Positions 33,601 to 41,597 of a stretch of DNA of 64,000 nucleotides are shown piece after piece (within the stretch, counting starts at the first letter, position 1; the number at the start of each line of letters is the position of its first letter). The notes beneath the pieces are model-generated. The model was not told where the DNA came from and did not search any database. It worked only from the letters and a program-made list of their open reading frames with translations. The stretch comes from a virus: the IMG/VR virus record IMGVR_UViG_3300049215_000686, positions 62,001-126,000 of that record; one strand, 5' to 3'. A program made the position numbers and the translations under genes.

Positions 33601-34257
33601 GCATTCATTCTGGATAAACTTTTTCAATTTTCGGTCATAATTATGAGTTACACAATGCGGCATGACCTCTAAATAAAAGCGCCCCTTAAATACATCGAGC
33701 AATTTAATAAGGTTTTGCTCCGCGCCATCATATTCACCTTGTAAAAGAGATTTATTAATTGCGCCGATCAGGCACCCAGAACCCAGAACCAATCCTTCAT
33801 GATACTGAAACAATTCATTAAAAGTGATTCTCGGTTTTTCCGATCCAACCTTTTTAACAACTCGTTTTGACCCATCCGGAAGTTTTTCATCAAAAGAAAT
33901 TGAGCCCAAACGAAGAAGATTTCGATATCCCACGTCATTCGTCGCCCACGCAGTGATATGGTAATAATCGTAAGGTTTGCCTACAAATTGGTAATTCTTT
34001 TCAGGACAAACGTAAAATTCAACACCCGGAAGTGGCGTAATTCCGGCTGCCTGGCTCTTCTTAATAAGGTCCAAAAGACCGATCATCCATCCATGATCAG
34101 TAATCCCTAAAGCAGAAGCGCCATTTTCCTTACACCAATCAATATAGTCATCAATCCCGCTTGCTCCATCGAGCACGGAATAACTGGTGTGGGTATGGAG
34201 CGGAAGAAGTTGAAGATCAGTTGGACACTTCATCGGGTTCCTTTTCGATCTCCCCAA
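30673..34257 (-). CDS. dnaE: DNA polymerase III alpha subunit (DnaE type)
   Basis: A 1194-aa replicative polymerase. N-terminal PHP domain (LLPLHTHTSYSVLDGASG, then GITDHG), palm with GRGSGAGSLLCYL and the catalytic triad segment FPDIDWDLGQRD, fingers, tandem HhH region, and a C-terminal OB domain (VGWVGLVQKHEEFR). Phages more often carry family A or B polymerases, so a full C-family enzyme is notable. No epsilon or beta clamp gene was found in the window. Confidence 0.93.
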   Translation of the reverse strand: MGRSKRNPMKCPTDLQLLPLHTHTSYSVLDGASGIDDYIDWCKENGASALGITDHGWMIGLLDLIKKSQAAGITPLPGVEFYVCPEKNYQFVGKPYDYYHITAWATNDVGYRNLLRLGSISFDEKLPDGSKRVVKKVGSEKPRITFNELFQYHEGLVLGSGCLIGAINKSLLQGEYDGAEQNLIKLLDVFKGRFYLEVMPHCVTHNYDRKLKKFIQNECTDFSPEGDLQKACNLRNIDFAAKYHLPLLLTIDSHFVSPEQKAVQDVLLQNGDPDGWRFYNSYHMMTTQEAWEHWSKHIGSGKKESSLFLEAVQSNHEIADRAKGFQIQDEFKQPEISLPVEIETAQIPDADKFKVLLMKRVQENGRMDWNDPKYVGRLSKEITIICDNGIIDFSRYFLFLEFWGRWTRDHSILSAPGRGSGAGSLLCYLLKITHLNPFDLNLPFERFLSMGRLKRGKFPDIDWDLGQRDLLIAKLSETYGNQFAQCSTHGTLKIKSAIKDACRVLLGMNSQDPKVDAVTKTIPNTPTGVADEDFLVGYTDAEGHIHQGHLDQNPVLKKFFQEYDDVFRMVLKLLGIPRSVGRHASAFFISDRPIWESVPTCNIGGNIVTQYTAVPSEKAGLIKFDFLRVNTLSDISACVRLVQKRLGYKVNRDKITIQSESFDIWQGDLGVDQVPMPDGKILDIYQLPAEEAVFKDFDLGKTETVFQMNTPLLTAFCKRIRPRSLKDLSAIVALVRPGPLTADTGIPNPEEGSYTMTEAFIARRDGKLGESYVHPGLEPILKETYGVAVYQEQLQQIFSDLAGYSPEEADQIRELIAKKKKQDMEKTLPEIRKRLHERNWTEAQIKVLIDLCVASASYSFNKAHSASYATVAYQCMFLKHYYPLEWWTAVLQNAKTDDIRDKGYAYAIKDLLVLPHVNGPTDTFELRDGKVHAPLYLIDGIGDSACQSIRNARQAGGDFKSFQDFYDRIDKQAVDQKIMHALVLCGAFDPIATAKPKELLWLYHAFRRVEDLKIGRGKRGQELFAAVEAYLKSGKKVDVPILYSDDVELEILRLQLLPIYRMDVHDYFKDLLMKKYFLYDDTGRISGRINNETIRVIRNLRQIPTLKTPQVGWVGLVQKHEEFRYKDKKTNQQVTALRCQIVNDGDSLECILWPDLYAKIGAPKDGKIIFVKGILRESREPGKWSLSVQAINQF

Positions 34258-34444
34258 AAACAGCAGGAACTTTACCCTTCACCAATACGTCCATATCGAA
34301 CTCGGTTGGAAAGTGACGAAGACACCAATACGCCTGGCGACGGATCTCTTTGGGTACTCGCGAAGTTTGTTTAGGATCTAGGAGTGAGCGAAGGAAGACT
34401 CTCGCGTTCCTGATCGCGCGGGTGCGCTCGTTAGGAAGCGTCAT
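34217..34444 (-). CDS. BPSL0761-like small phage protein
   Basis: A 75-aa protein with the pattern RxxRxFLxxLLDPxxxxRVPKEIRRQAYWCLRHFPTE, typical of a small conserved family (BPSL0761-like) of unknown function in phages and proteobacteria. Starts at the stop of the next gene and overlaps DnaE by 41 nt. Confidence 0.65.
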   Translation of the reverse strand: MTLPNERTRAIRNARVFLRSLLDPKQTSRVPKEIRRQAYWCLRHFPTEFDMDVLVKGKVPAVFGEIEKEPDEVSN

Positions 34445-34797
34445 TACCGCGTTCTCGCCCGGCGGATCTGCCGCGTTTCGCGAACGATATTCTCTTTCCT
34501 TCCGCCTTGGATATACTTGGCCAAATCGGGGCGAGCCATCACAGGGACTTCACGGCGATCGTCTTGCTTCAAAACAATCCGTCCCGACGGAGTTCGCATT
34601 TCTACCAATCCCGGCGATTTTATCTTTTCGCCGGTCGGTATCAAAATAATCCCGAGTTGCATCCCTTCATTGTATTTTTTTATCTCAGAGTGGAGGGATT
34701 GATGAGCCTCTTCTTTTGTATGACCAACACCCTTTAAAAGAGTGCCGGTTAGTCTCATATATCTCGTTAGGACGTACTTTCCTTGGCTATCACGCAT
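34444..34797 (-). CDS. Hypothetical protein
   Basis: A 117-aa basic protein (TRYMRLTGTLLKGVGHTKEE). The 3' end is very Arg-rich (RRARTR). It overlaps the endonuclease gene by 31 nt. No domain recognised. Confidence 0.5.
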   Translation of the reverse strand: MRDSQGKYVLTRYMRLTGTLLKGVGHTKEEAHQSLHSEIKKYNEGMQLGIILIPTGEKIKSPGLVEMRTPSGRIVLKQDDRREVPVMARPDLAKYIQGGRKENIVRETRQIRRARTR

Positions 34798-35327
34798 GAT
34801 TGTTCCCCTTCCTTAGGAAAATTTAAACTAGCATACTCTCCAAACAATTCTCTCGCCGCTCGATCATAAGCGTGAGCAGCATCTTCTTCTAAGATAAATA
34901 TACCTAAATGCTTCGTTTTCCATCTACCGGCTGTATAGCAAATAACTGCTTTCCATTTTTTATCAGCCTTAGACCAGCAAACACCCTTATATTTGGAAGC
35001 AGAATCCTGGCGTTTCCTAGAATTCCTCGCATTCTCTGCCCGTGTTGCGATTCTCAAATTGGATTTTTGATTATTCAAACCATTGCGGTCTTTGTGATCC
35101 AGAAAAACGTTTGGATCCGTGACTCCAAAAATTTCTCTATGCATTAAAACGAACTTTCTTACCCCATCAATATCAGAATGACGCCTTGCGTAAATGCCTC
35201 TTGGCCATTTTACAATATGCCATGTCCATCTCATTAAACGATCATAATCTTCATCATCAATAAGGACAGAAAATTCACCAAATTTTTTGCTATAAATCTT
35301 GATCTCTTTCATTATTTCAATTTCCAT
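34767..35327 (-). CDS. HNH-AP2 homing endonuclease
   Basis: A 186-aa protein: HNH domain with VFLDHKDRNGLNNQKSNLRI and ENARNSRKR, then an AP2 DNA-binding domain (SKYKGVCWSKADKKWKAVI, ending DRAARELFGEYASLNFP). The combination is typical of free-standing phage homing endonucleases. It lies between NAMPT and a hypothetical gene and may interrupt the original operon. Confidence 0.88.
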   Translation of the reverse strand: MEIEIMKEIKIYSKKFGEFSVLIDDEDYDRLMRWTWHIVKWPRGIYARRHSDIDGVRKFVLMHREIFGVTDPNVFLDHKDRNGLNNQKSNLRIATRAENARNSRKRQDSASKYKGVCWSKADKKWKAVICYTAGRWKTKHLGIFILEEDAAHAYDRAARELFGEYASLNFPKEGEQSCVIAKESTS

Positions 35328-36855
35328 GAACGTATCGAGCGTGAAGATCCCTTTTCATCGTTTTAATCTTGGAACTGAAAATTTCCTTAGGCATCGGAAA
35401 CGAGTGGAACTCCTCTCGGACGCGATTCCTAACTTCTCTAAAGTCTTCCCGGTAACATAAACCGCTGCCATCTATACCATCAAACCAAAGCACCAATTCA
35501 TCTTGTCCTGATTCATCTATTGATCGAACCGTCGGAAGAAGTTCGTGCCGATCACTCAGTTCCCGGACGATTTTAACCAATCCAGGCACCGAACCCTTCC
35601 CAGGCGTGTGGCTGAATTTCATCACCGGACGCTTTTGCTCTCCCACCGCACACAACTTCATAGTTGCCCCGAAGTTGTCTCGACTGAGGCAATTCCTTAA
35701 ATATCCGCCGATGCCATAGACCAAGCATCCGGCAGGATTAAACCCCTTTTTCAAAAGAGCCTCATTGATCTCTAAAATAGACTTAAATGTCATCCCATCG
35801 CCCTGGATCGCGCGTAAACAGGTCATACTGATCAGGCCATTTGAGTTTTTTACATAAAGCCCAGCATCAACTGCGGCCTCCAAAACATAGAGAATTTGCT
35901 CCAGAGGATCTCCTGAATCCGGACGAGCGACAATGACTCCTCCCGTCTCCTTTGCTTTTTTGGCGAGAGGAACTAGATAAGAATCCACTGCGGTATAAAA
36001 ATTGTAACAATCCGCGACATGAGAAGTGAATGTATTGGGCTCGGCGTAATAAAGGGCAAGATAGGAATCTTCTTCTTCATCGAATCCCTGAACAATGCGG
36101 TGAGCCAAAGCCTTAATCGAACATCCCCAAGGGGTTTCACCCGAGGCTTTCCAGGCAAGATAGGCAGCAACCGTTGTGTCGGTCCCAAAATGACTGGTCA
36201 AATGAGCCAGTCCCAGAACTTCACTTTCTTGAGGGCAGGATCCGGCACGATCGCCAAAATCATGTGTCATCAAGGCGGCCAGGATATTTAAGTCATTTTC
36301 ACTTAAATATCCTGGCGAATGCTCCTTGACTAATTTGCGGTTATAATCTAACCAGTGCCGCATAAGGGTGGCGCGCTCACTGGGTGCCCAAACTTGAAGG
36401 AGTTTGCTCTCGAAATAGCCAGCAAACTCCCCAAAACCATCCTTGGCTTCGATTTGAATGACAGGCTCGCCCGGCAGGCAAGTTGCTCCGTCTTTCATCG
36501 CCCATATCCTTATGGGTATTAAACCTTTTTTCTCAGTAACAACGCGATCCCAAATCGTACGGTCGTATTTAAACGGGAGCGCGCCCGCATGGAAGGTCGA
36601 TAAAAACCGATCCGCTTCTTCTACCTCTTCCATGGTAACTGGCTTGCTAAAAAGATCAACTAAAATTCTTTGCAGACCGTGAAAAATAAAACGAGACTCA
36701 CATCCCAAGATCTCCATCCATTCAGGTCGCTTACGGAAGATCACCTGATAAGCCGAGTATTCTTTGGCCTTTGAAGATACATGGGGACCACTTCCAACCG
36801 TATAGGCATCTGCCAACAGAATCCTTGGGATTATATTGCCGTTTCCTTTGAGCAA
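35317..36855 (-). CDS. nadV: Nicotinamide phosphoribosyltransferase (NAMPT)
   Basis: Makes NMN from nicotinamide and PRPP, the first step of NAD+ salvage. 512 aa, close to human NAMPT. Recognisable blocks: start of barrel ADAYTVGSG, FHGLQRIL, HDFGDRAGSCPQESEVLGLA, GTDTTVAAYLAW, VARPDSGDPLEQIL, IQGDGMTFKSILEINEALL, YGIGGYL. It overlaps the NMN adenylyltransferase gene by 25 nt. The pair forms a NARP2-type NAD+ reconstitution pathway, known to counter NAD-depleting phage defences. Confidence 0.92.
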   Translation of the reverse strand: MLKGNGNIIPRILLADAYTVGSGPHVSSKAKEYSAYQVIFRKRPEWMEILGCESRFIFHGLQRILVDLFSKPVTMEEVEEADRFLSTFHAGALPFKYDRTIWDRVVTEKKGLIPIRIWAMKDGATCLPGEPVIQIEAKDGFGEFAGYFESKLLQVWAPSERATLMRHWLDYNRKLVKEHSPGYLSENDLNILAALMTHDFGDRAGSCPQESEVLGLAHLTSHFGTDTTVAAYLAWKASGETPWGCSIKALAHRIVQGFDEEEDSYLALYYAEPNTFTSHVADCYNFYTAVDSYLVPLAKKAKETGGVIVARPDSGDPLEQILYVLEAAVDAGLYVKNSNGLISMTCLRAIQGDGMTFKSILEINEALLKKGFNPAGCLVYGIGGYLRNCLSRDNFGATMKLCAVGEQKRPVMKFSHTPGKGSVPGLVKIVRELSDRHELLPTVRSIDESGQDELVLWFDGIDGSGLCYREDFREVRNRVREEFHSFPMPKEIFSSKIKTMKRDLHARYVHGN

Positions 36856-37739
36856 GAATATTTTTGAATAAGTTCCTGAAACAATTCTTTGTGGGTATCG
36901 ACCAGATTGGGAATCGACTCATGAGACACCGGAAACCATGAGACTTCTTGAAGATCGTCTCCGGCTTTCGGAACTCCGTCGAATAAGGTCGTAGCGAACA
37001 GTACAGTCGTAATTACCCCATCATCAGCATGCCGATAGCGCCAATCCCGATTCCGATGGCTGCAAACATATTCAAGATCATAAACATGAACACCGGTTTC
37101 TTCTTCGGCTTCTCTGGCAGCAGCGTCTTCTAATCGTTCATCTGATTGATCGACAAATCCTCCAGGAAAACACCAAAGAGTATTATTGGGTTTTTTCCCC
37201 AAAAGGACTTTGCCATCACGGATAATGGCGATATCAACCGTTGGAAAAACTCGCTGATAAGTATTCGCGTAAGCGTAAATTACTCCGGCCCGAAAATCGG
37301 CTGAAACCCGAATCCGATTGGCCGTGATTCTCCTCAATTCCGTCCCGCTTGTGGAATATTCGAGTTCGATCTCATGAGTAGGATACTTTCCTTTATAATG
37401 CGGAATAAAAGAATCACGCCCTCCATAAAGAACCACTCTCCCAATCGGGCAGGCCAATTGTACGATGGAATCGAGTTGCTGAGACCAAGAATCATCGGTC
37501 GGCATATCCGCCAATGGAGCGACCAAAATGTCTGAATAAGCCGCCTTAAGCATCTTCTCTCGTGTCGGATAATCCAAGGGATGACGCTTAGAGCCTAGGA
37601 CTTGTGAACAGCCCAATAGAACCAAAACCTGGCCGTGCTGATCGCGGATGTGTTCGATGAGTTTTCGATGCCCATCGTGAAGTTCTGGAACCTGAAAACG
37701 TACTACAATCACTCCTAATTGTATCGATCCTCCGATCAA
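36831..37739 (-). CDS. nadM: Bifunctional NMN adenylyltransferase / Nudix hydrolase
   Basis: Converts NMN and ATP to NAD+. The N-terminal domain (about 1-165) is a NadM-type nucleotidyltransferase with VIVVRFQVPELHDGHRKL (HxGH) and YSTSGTELRR. The C-terminal Nudix domain has the box GGFVDQSDERLEDAAAREAE then EETGV, usually an ADP-ribose pyrophosphatase. 302 aa, a length similar to KVP40 and bacterial NadM-Nudix. It overlaps the sigma-like gene by 4 nt. Confidence 0.92.
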   Translation of the reverse strand: MIGGSIQLGVIVVRFQVPELHDGHRKLIEHIRDQHGQVLVLLGCSQVLGSKRHPLDYPTREKMLKAAYSDILVAPLADMPTDDSWSQQLDSIVQLACPIGRVVLYGGRDSFIPHYKGKYPTHEIELEYSTSGTELRRITANRIRVSADFRAGVIYAYANTYQRVFPTVDIAIIRDGKVLLGKKPNNTLWCFPGGFVDQSDERLEDAAAREAEEETGVHVYDLEYVCSHRNRDWRYRHADDGVITTVLFATTLFDGVPKAGDDLQEVSWFPVSHESIPNLVDTHKELFQELIQKYSCSKETAI

Positions 37740-38530
37740 AAAGTGCTTAATTCAGTCCAACGATTCTCAGATTCTCGGAAAAGGATATCTTTTATCGTGT
37801 CCCTAGAATCACGATCCAATTCAAAAAAAGCCTTTTTAACGGCTTCTGGACCCTGTTTTTCCAAGATCTCAAGCAATTGATCCTTTTGGACTTCCATCCT
37901 AAAAGAAGACCCCAATGGATCCACGTTGCTCTCGGTATAAAGCGAATAGCGATATTCAATATTGTGTCCGTTCTCGGATTCACGGTCAAGCAATTGATCG
38001 ATGCTCCAAGTGATTCCCCCTAATTGCTCGGGATGATACTTCCAAGAAGAACGCCGCAGATAGTCACGAAGCCTTCCATAAACAATACTTTGTTCCAATT
38101 TCCGAATCTCAAGTTCCATTTGTTCTTTGGAGCGCTCTCGATGATCCATCACCTTAAACGGATCAAATCCATTTAAAATAGCCAAAAAAACCTCGACCCG
38201 ACATTGATTCACAAAATCATCGTAAGAATACCCGGTATCGCGAAGAGAAAGCACCGGATAGAATTTTCTCACCATGAAATGACACATGGGTTCGTAGCGA
38301 TCGACCCGTTCTTGAGTGATCAGTTGCCCGGCTTTACAGAAAAACTTATTGTTACGAAGTTGCCCACGCTCAGCATATCGCTGCATCCGTCTTGTGTGCT
38401 TTAAAAAAGACTGCCGTTCGGAAGGAGGCTTAGAATTTACCCTCCACTGCCAAAGCAATCTCTTTTGCTTTTTCTTTTGTCTGGTTCTTTTTGGAACAAA
38501 AAAGACATCCTTGTCTTTATCTTGGTTCAT
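37736..38530 (-). CDS. Putative phage sigma-like factor
   Basis: A 264-aa protein. Residues ~75-130 (RYEPMCHFMVRKFYPVLSLR, YSYDDFVNQCRVEVFLAILN, GFDP) resemble sigma70 region 2. A highly basic N-terminus precedes it; no clear region 4 is visible, though the C-terminus is helical. A T4 gp55-like late sigma factor is the best model and might read the extended -10 promoters in this genome. Moderate support. Confidence 0.5.
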   Translation of the reverse strand: MNQDKDKDVFFVPKRTRQKKKQKRLLWQWRVNSKPPSERQSFLKHTRRMQRYAERGQLRNNKFFCKAGQLITQERVDRYEPMCHFMVRKFYPVLSLRDTGYSYDDFVNQCRVEVFLAILNGFDPFKVMDHRERSKEQMELEIRKLEQSIVYGRLRDYLRRSSWKYHPEQLGGITWSIDQLLDRESENGHNIEYRYSLYTESNVDPLGSSFRMEVQKDQLLEILEKQGPEAVKKAFFELDRDSRDTIKDILFRESENRWTELSTF

Positions 38531-38545
38531 AAAATGACCTCAATC

Positions 38546-39499
38546 TTATTTAAAATAAACCTCTAAAAAATCTGATGGCCCGGTAATGGGCCTCGACGAA
38601 TAAAGCGCCTCAATGGTTTCTTCATGAGAGCACTCACCAAAATCTTTCCTCCCGTTTGGCGGTAAAACTCGATAAATTCTTTTTCCCAATCCGATCCTTT
38701 TCACTACCTCATAGACTTCTTCAGCGGCATCGGGATCTAACCCTAAATAAATATCTTGCGCCGGCAGATCGACAACTAACTTAATTTGATCACGACTCAC
38801 GCCCTTCCCAAGACTTGCCACCCCAGAAAATCCATGTGATCTCTTGTCCACACTCACACAATCAAATGGCCCCTCAACTAGAACAACTTTTTCGCTAGTT
38901 TTCGCAAAATCCCAATTAAGTAAGAATTTTGATTTAGAAAACATGTGAGAAATTAAGCGAAGTTCACCCTCTTTTGGCTCAATTCTTCTGGCTTGCCAGC
39001 CGTAAATTTTAGAGTTTTTCTTAATCGGAAAGACCACCGCATCCATCATGGCGTGATACCGAAGATCATAAGAGTAAATAATTTCTGGATCACAAGCATT
39101 CCGCTTGGCTAAATAAGAAAGCCCTCTCGGTGAGAGATGAACCGAAACAAAGTCTGGACCAAGAGAAATTTCTGGTTCTCCTTTTTCTAGAGAAAATTCC
39201 TCTGGATCATCAAGGATGACTTCAAGTCTTTCAACACCAGAATCTCCTGCCCCTGATCCAAAAAAAGTGGAATAAGAATCTTGAATGTGACAATTGGCGA
39301 TGATTGAAACGACCCGGCGCCAAGACCACTTACCTCCACAACGGAAGCAGATGGCGGCGCCATCGTTTTTCCAGATATAGCAGTGCTGTTCCTTGCCGCA
39401 AGACGGGCTCAAGCAATCCGTGACAAATGCACGTTTACTTGACGAATACGTCACGCCATGCTTGTCAAGGAATCGCTGAAGCCTCCATGCCAGCGACAT
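38546..39499 (-). CDS. DnaG-like primase (TOPRIM)
   Basis: A 317-aa RNA primase for lagging-strand synthesis. N-terminal zinc ribbon: Cys29, Cys34, Cys51 and Cys54 (CFRCGGKW). Core TOPRIM motifs: VVLVEGPFDCVSV (Glu) and IYLGLDPDAAEE (Asp-x-Asp). Shorter than DnaG (about 580), lacking the helicase-binding C-terminal domain, like many phage primases. Partner helicase is at 2364-3710. Confidence 0.85.
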   Translation of the reverse strand: MSLAWRLQRFLDKHGVTYSSSKRAFVTDCLSPSCGKEQHCYIWKNDGAAICFRCGGKWSWRRVVSIIANCHIQDSYSTFFGSGAGDSGVERLEVILDDPEEFSLEKGEPEISLGPDFVSVHLSPRGLSYLAKRNACDPEIIYSYDLRYHAMMDAVVFPIKKNSKIYGWQARRIEPKEGELRLISHMFSKSKFLLNWDFAKTSEKVVLVEGPFDCVSVDKRSHGFSGVASLGKGVSRDQIKLVVDLPAQDIYLGLDPDAAEEVYEVVKRIGLGKRIYRVLPPNGRKDFGECSHEETIEALYSSRPITGPSDFLEVYFK

Positions 39500-39579
39500 T
39501 CCCCATCTCCCTCATGTCCATACAACCGATATGATTAAATTTTTACCTAAATTTTACATAAGTACAAGGAATAAAATAC

Positions 39580-40026
39580 CTAGTGAGATGAAAAATATTC
39601 CTTCCACTCACTCCGCGTCCAGGCATACTGACCGATCAATTCAGAAGCCTGAGCATAAGGCAAAGACCAATAAGACTGGAAGATGGAAGTCGCCCATCTG
39701 ACCGCAGATTTATCGGCTTTTACTCCTAAATCAGCGAGTTCTTCAATCAAGTCTTCTTCGGTATCACGCCATGAGGAAATGTCGTCTCCAAACAAAAGCC
39801 CAAAGACGGGATCTTTTCTCAACAACAAATGGCCCACCTGAAAAAGAAGGGAAGGGATAGCCTCTAAAGACTCTCTCGTTTCTCCCACTTCAATAGTCTT
39901 TTTTGTTACATCTAAGACGCTTTCTCCCGGAGAGATTTCATGACTGGCCAAAAGCCGATAATCAGGAGCAAGAGCCCGAACGATCCTTCTAACGACATGA
40001 AAATCGTTCATTTGCTCTATGCTCAC
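39580..40026 (-). CDS. Hypothetical protein
   Basis: A 148-aa mixed protein (MSIEQMNDFHVVRRIVRALA) with repeated Trp residues in the C-terminal half (WATSIFQSYWSLPYAQA). No domain recognised. Its start overlaps the stop of the upstream gene by 4 nt. The 80-nt gap 39500-39579 before primase is AT-rich and holds no gene. Confidence 0.5.
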   Translation of the reverse strand: MSIEQMNDFHVVRRIVRALAPDYRLLASHEISPGESVLDVTKKTIEVGETRESLEAIPSLLFQVGHLLLRKDPVFGLLFGDDISSWRDTEEDLIEELADLGVKADKSAVRWATSIFQSYWSLPYAQASELIGQYAWTRSEWKEYFSSH

Positions 40027-40292
40027 AATGCGCCCATCTCTTTTAAACGATCCACCATGTATTTCAGACGGTTATTGCCGGATTTGATCGCATCGTTGAT
40101 GGGGCCAACGATTTGACTCAGATTTTCTCTGGCTTCCAGGATCTCGGTCTTTGTCTTTTTGAACTCCTTAGAATCTTCAATCCCTTTTTGGGTCTGAATC
40201 ATCTCGGCCTTAATTTCATCAACTGATGCCGCATTAATTTTATCGGTAAATTCCGGACTCAATCCAATAGGCAACTTCTTTTCTTTCTTCAT
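40023..40292 (-). CDS. Hypothetical coiled-coil protein
   Basis: An 89-aa protein starting MKKEKKLPIGLSPEFTDKIN. ATG 40292 is chosen over 40352 because CAGGGAG lies 9 nt upstream. Charged helical composition suggests a coiled coil. Function unknown. Confidence 0.55.
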   Translation of the reverse strand: MKKEKKLPIGLSPEFTDKINAASVDEIKAEMIQTQKGIEDSKEFKKTKTEILEARENLSQIVGPINDAIKSGNNRLKYMVDRLKEMGAL

Positions 40293-40314
40293 AGATATGT
40301 CTCCCTGAAAAGAA

Positions 40315-40443
40315 TCATACCTTTCTTTGTTTTTTATCCAGGCAATCACCACAAACTTCCGGTTGAACGCCCTTTTCCATCCCAGGAAAGGTCATTTGCC
40401 CACAAAGAGGACAGGCATGGATCTCTTTGTCTTCGGAATTCAC
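40315..40443 (-). CDS. Mini zinc-ribbon protein (42 aa)
   Basis: Starts at GTG 40443, overlapping the stop of the preceding gene (GTGA). The sequence contains HACPLCGQMTFPG and EVCGDCLDKK, a CxxC-x17-CxxC zinc ribbon. Too short for usual gene finders, but tight coupling and two perfect Cys pairs support it. Possibly a cofactor of transcription or nucleases. Confidence 0.6.
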   Translation of the reverse strand: MNSEDKEIHACPLCGQMTFPGMEKGVQPEVCGDCLDKKQRKV

Positions 40444-40832
40444 TTGGGCCGCCCGTCCTGATCCAGGAACCCTTGCTGTTTACACCATTCGATACCCTTT
40501 TCAGAAACGAGCCGAGGCAGGTCATGTTTATTGAAATAGTCTCTAGCCCGAGCGTCGAGTTTCTTTTCAATATCGTTTACAACCGTTTTGCCGCGATAAT
40601 CATCTGCTGTTTCAACGATATGTGCTTCCGGCATCCCCAAAACTTGAGTTAAAGGCTGTCCACAAACCTTACACGCGCCAGAAAAGGCATCGGCTTCTTC
40701 TTTTTTCAAGAGCCGCCTTTCTTCGCGATTACAAGGCTTACAAATAAATCGATAAATTGGCATATCTGCTTTCTTCTGGTTTTTGGACCATTCCTCCATC
40801 AATGCTTTAAGTTCGGGCCGGGTGTCGTCCAT
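40440..40832 (-). CDS. FmdB-like zinc-ribbon protein
   Basis: A 130-aa protein starting MDDTRPELKALMEEWSKNQK. ATG 40832 follows GAGGTCAATC; the longer ATG 40874 lies in the upstream membrane-protein gene. Residues ~27-60 read MPIYRFICKPC then GACKVCGQPL, an FmdB-type zinc ribbon. The C-terminal half (KKLDARARDYFNKHDLPRLV) is helical. Confidence 0.65.
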   Translation of the reverse strand: MDDTRPELKALMEEWSKNQKKADMPIYRFICKPCNREERRLLKKEEADAFSGACKVCGQPLTQVLGMPEAHIVETADDYRGKTVVNDIEKKLDARARDYFNKHDLPRLVSEKGIEWCKQQGFLDQDGRPK

Positions 40833-40840
40833 GATTGACC

Positions 40841-40960
40841 TCAAAAGAAAACTAAGAAGAAAAATACAGCCCAAAACGCTTCAATATAAGGAACTTTGCC
40901 AGTATAGACCAAAAATGCAGCCGCAAGAATCCCTGTGGCCCTAACGGTATTTGCGCTCAT
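40841..40960 (-). CDS. Tiny membrane protein (39 aa)
   Basis: Reads MSANTVRATGILAAAFLVYT, then GKVPYIEAFWAVFFFLVFF: two hydrophobic segments around a short polar turn. It fills the gap between neighbours with 2-8 nt spacing, as expected for a gene. It may be a small holin-like or regulatory membrane peptide. Confidence 0.5.
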   Translation of the reverse strand: MSANTVRATGILAAAFLVYTGKVPYIEAFWAVFFFLVFF

Positions 40961-40962
40961 TC

Positions 40963-41133
40963 TCATTCCACCAAACAAGACGGCTTCACCATTGAGCGAA
41001 CCTCTTCTTTAACAAGAGACTCATATGACATCTTGTAATGAACCCAACGGGTCACGTAAAAATCCGCCAAATAAAGACCGCCCAATACTGTGACGATTGC
41101 GATCCCACCAAGCCATAGTCTCCAATGTTTCAT
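40963..41133 (-). CDS. Small single-pass membrane protein
   Basis: A 56-aa protein from ATG 41133, which overlaps the stop of the preceding gene (ATGA). One transmembrane helix (LWLGGIAIVTVLGGLYLADF) near the N-terminus, then a soluble tail. Confidence 0.55.
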   Translation of the reverse strand: MKHWRLWLGGIAIVTVLGGLYLADFYVTRWVHYKMSYESLVKEEVRSMVKPSCLVE

Positions 41134-41597
41134 ATGCTTTCCCATTTCTTAATTTGTTCGGCTAAATCAGCCAATGAATAGACAACCTTAAGTTCAGGCA
41201 ACATGAGCCCCATCTGGATTTCAATATCTTCGCGTCGCCAAAACTGTGGGTCCACTCCGACAAAAATCGGCTTACTATTGAAAACACGAGAGAAACTTGC
41301 CCAAGCCCCAAGTTCATAAAGAGTAATTGCGCATTTGGCTGGATATGGGAACCAAAACGAAACGGCATCAGCAATATGAAGATGACGGAACTCCCATTCA
41401 ATCTGTTCGCGACTAAGTCCTGAATTGTTCACATCAAAGGATGTTCGCCTCGGATCAAAAACGGTCAAATCCGTAGGATCAAGAAGACCGCTCAACTCAG
41501 TTTGCCAATCCGGAGCCCCCGTAATTCCTCCCGCCAAAAACAAACATAAATCATGTGGCTGCCTAATGTATCGTTCCGGAGCAATGATCTTTTTCAT
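41130..41597 (-). CDS. Nucleoside 2-deoxyribosyltransferase-like protein
   Basis: A 155-aa protein from ATG 41597, preceded by GGTGAG. Residues match the Nuc_deoxyri_tr2 family: LFLAGGITGAPDWQ, TVFDPRRTSFDVN, EQIEWEFRHLHIADAVSFWF, ITLYELGAW and KPIFVGVDPQFWRREDIEIQ. The family cleaves or exchanges nucleoside bases or acts on modified nucleotides. The true substrate is unknown; it could serve nucleotide salvage or anti-defence. Confidence 0.78.
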   Translation of the reverse strand: MKKIIAPERYIRQPHDLCLFLAGGITGAPDWQTELSGLLDPTDLTVFDPRRTSFDVNNSGLSREQIEWEFRHLHIADAVSFWFPYPAKCAITLYELGAWASFSRVFNSKPIFVGVDPQFWRREDIEIQMGLMLPELKVVYSLADLAEQIKKWESI

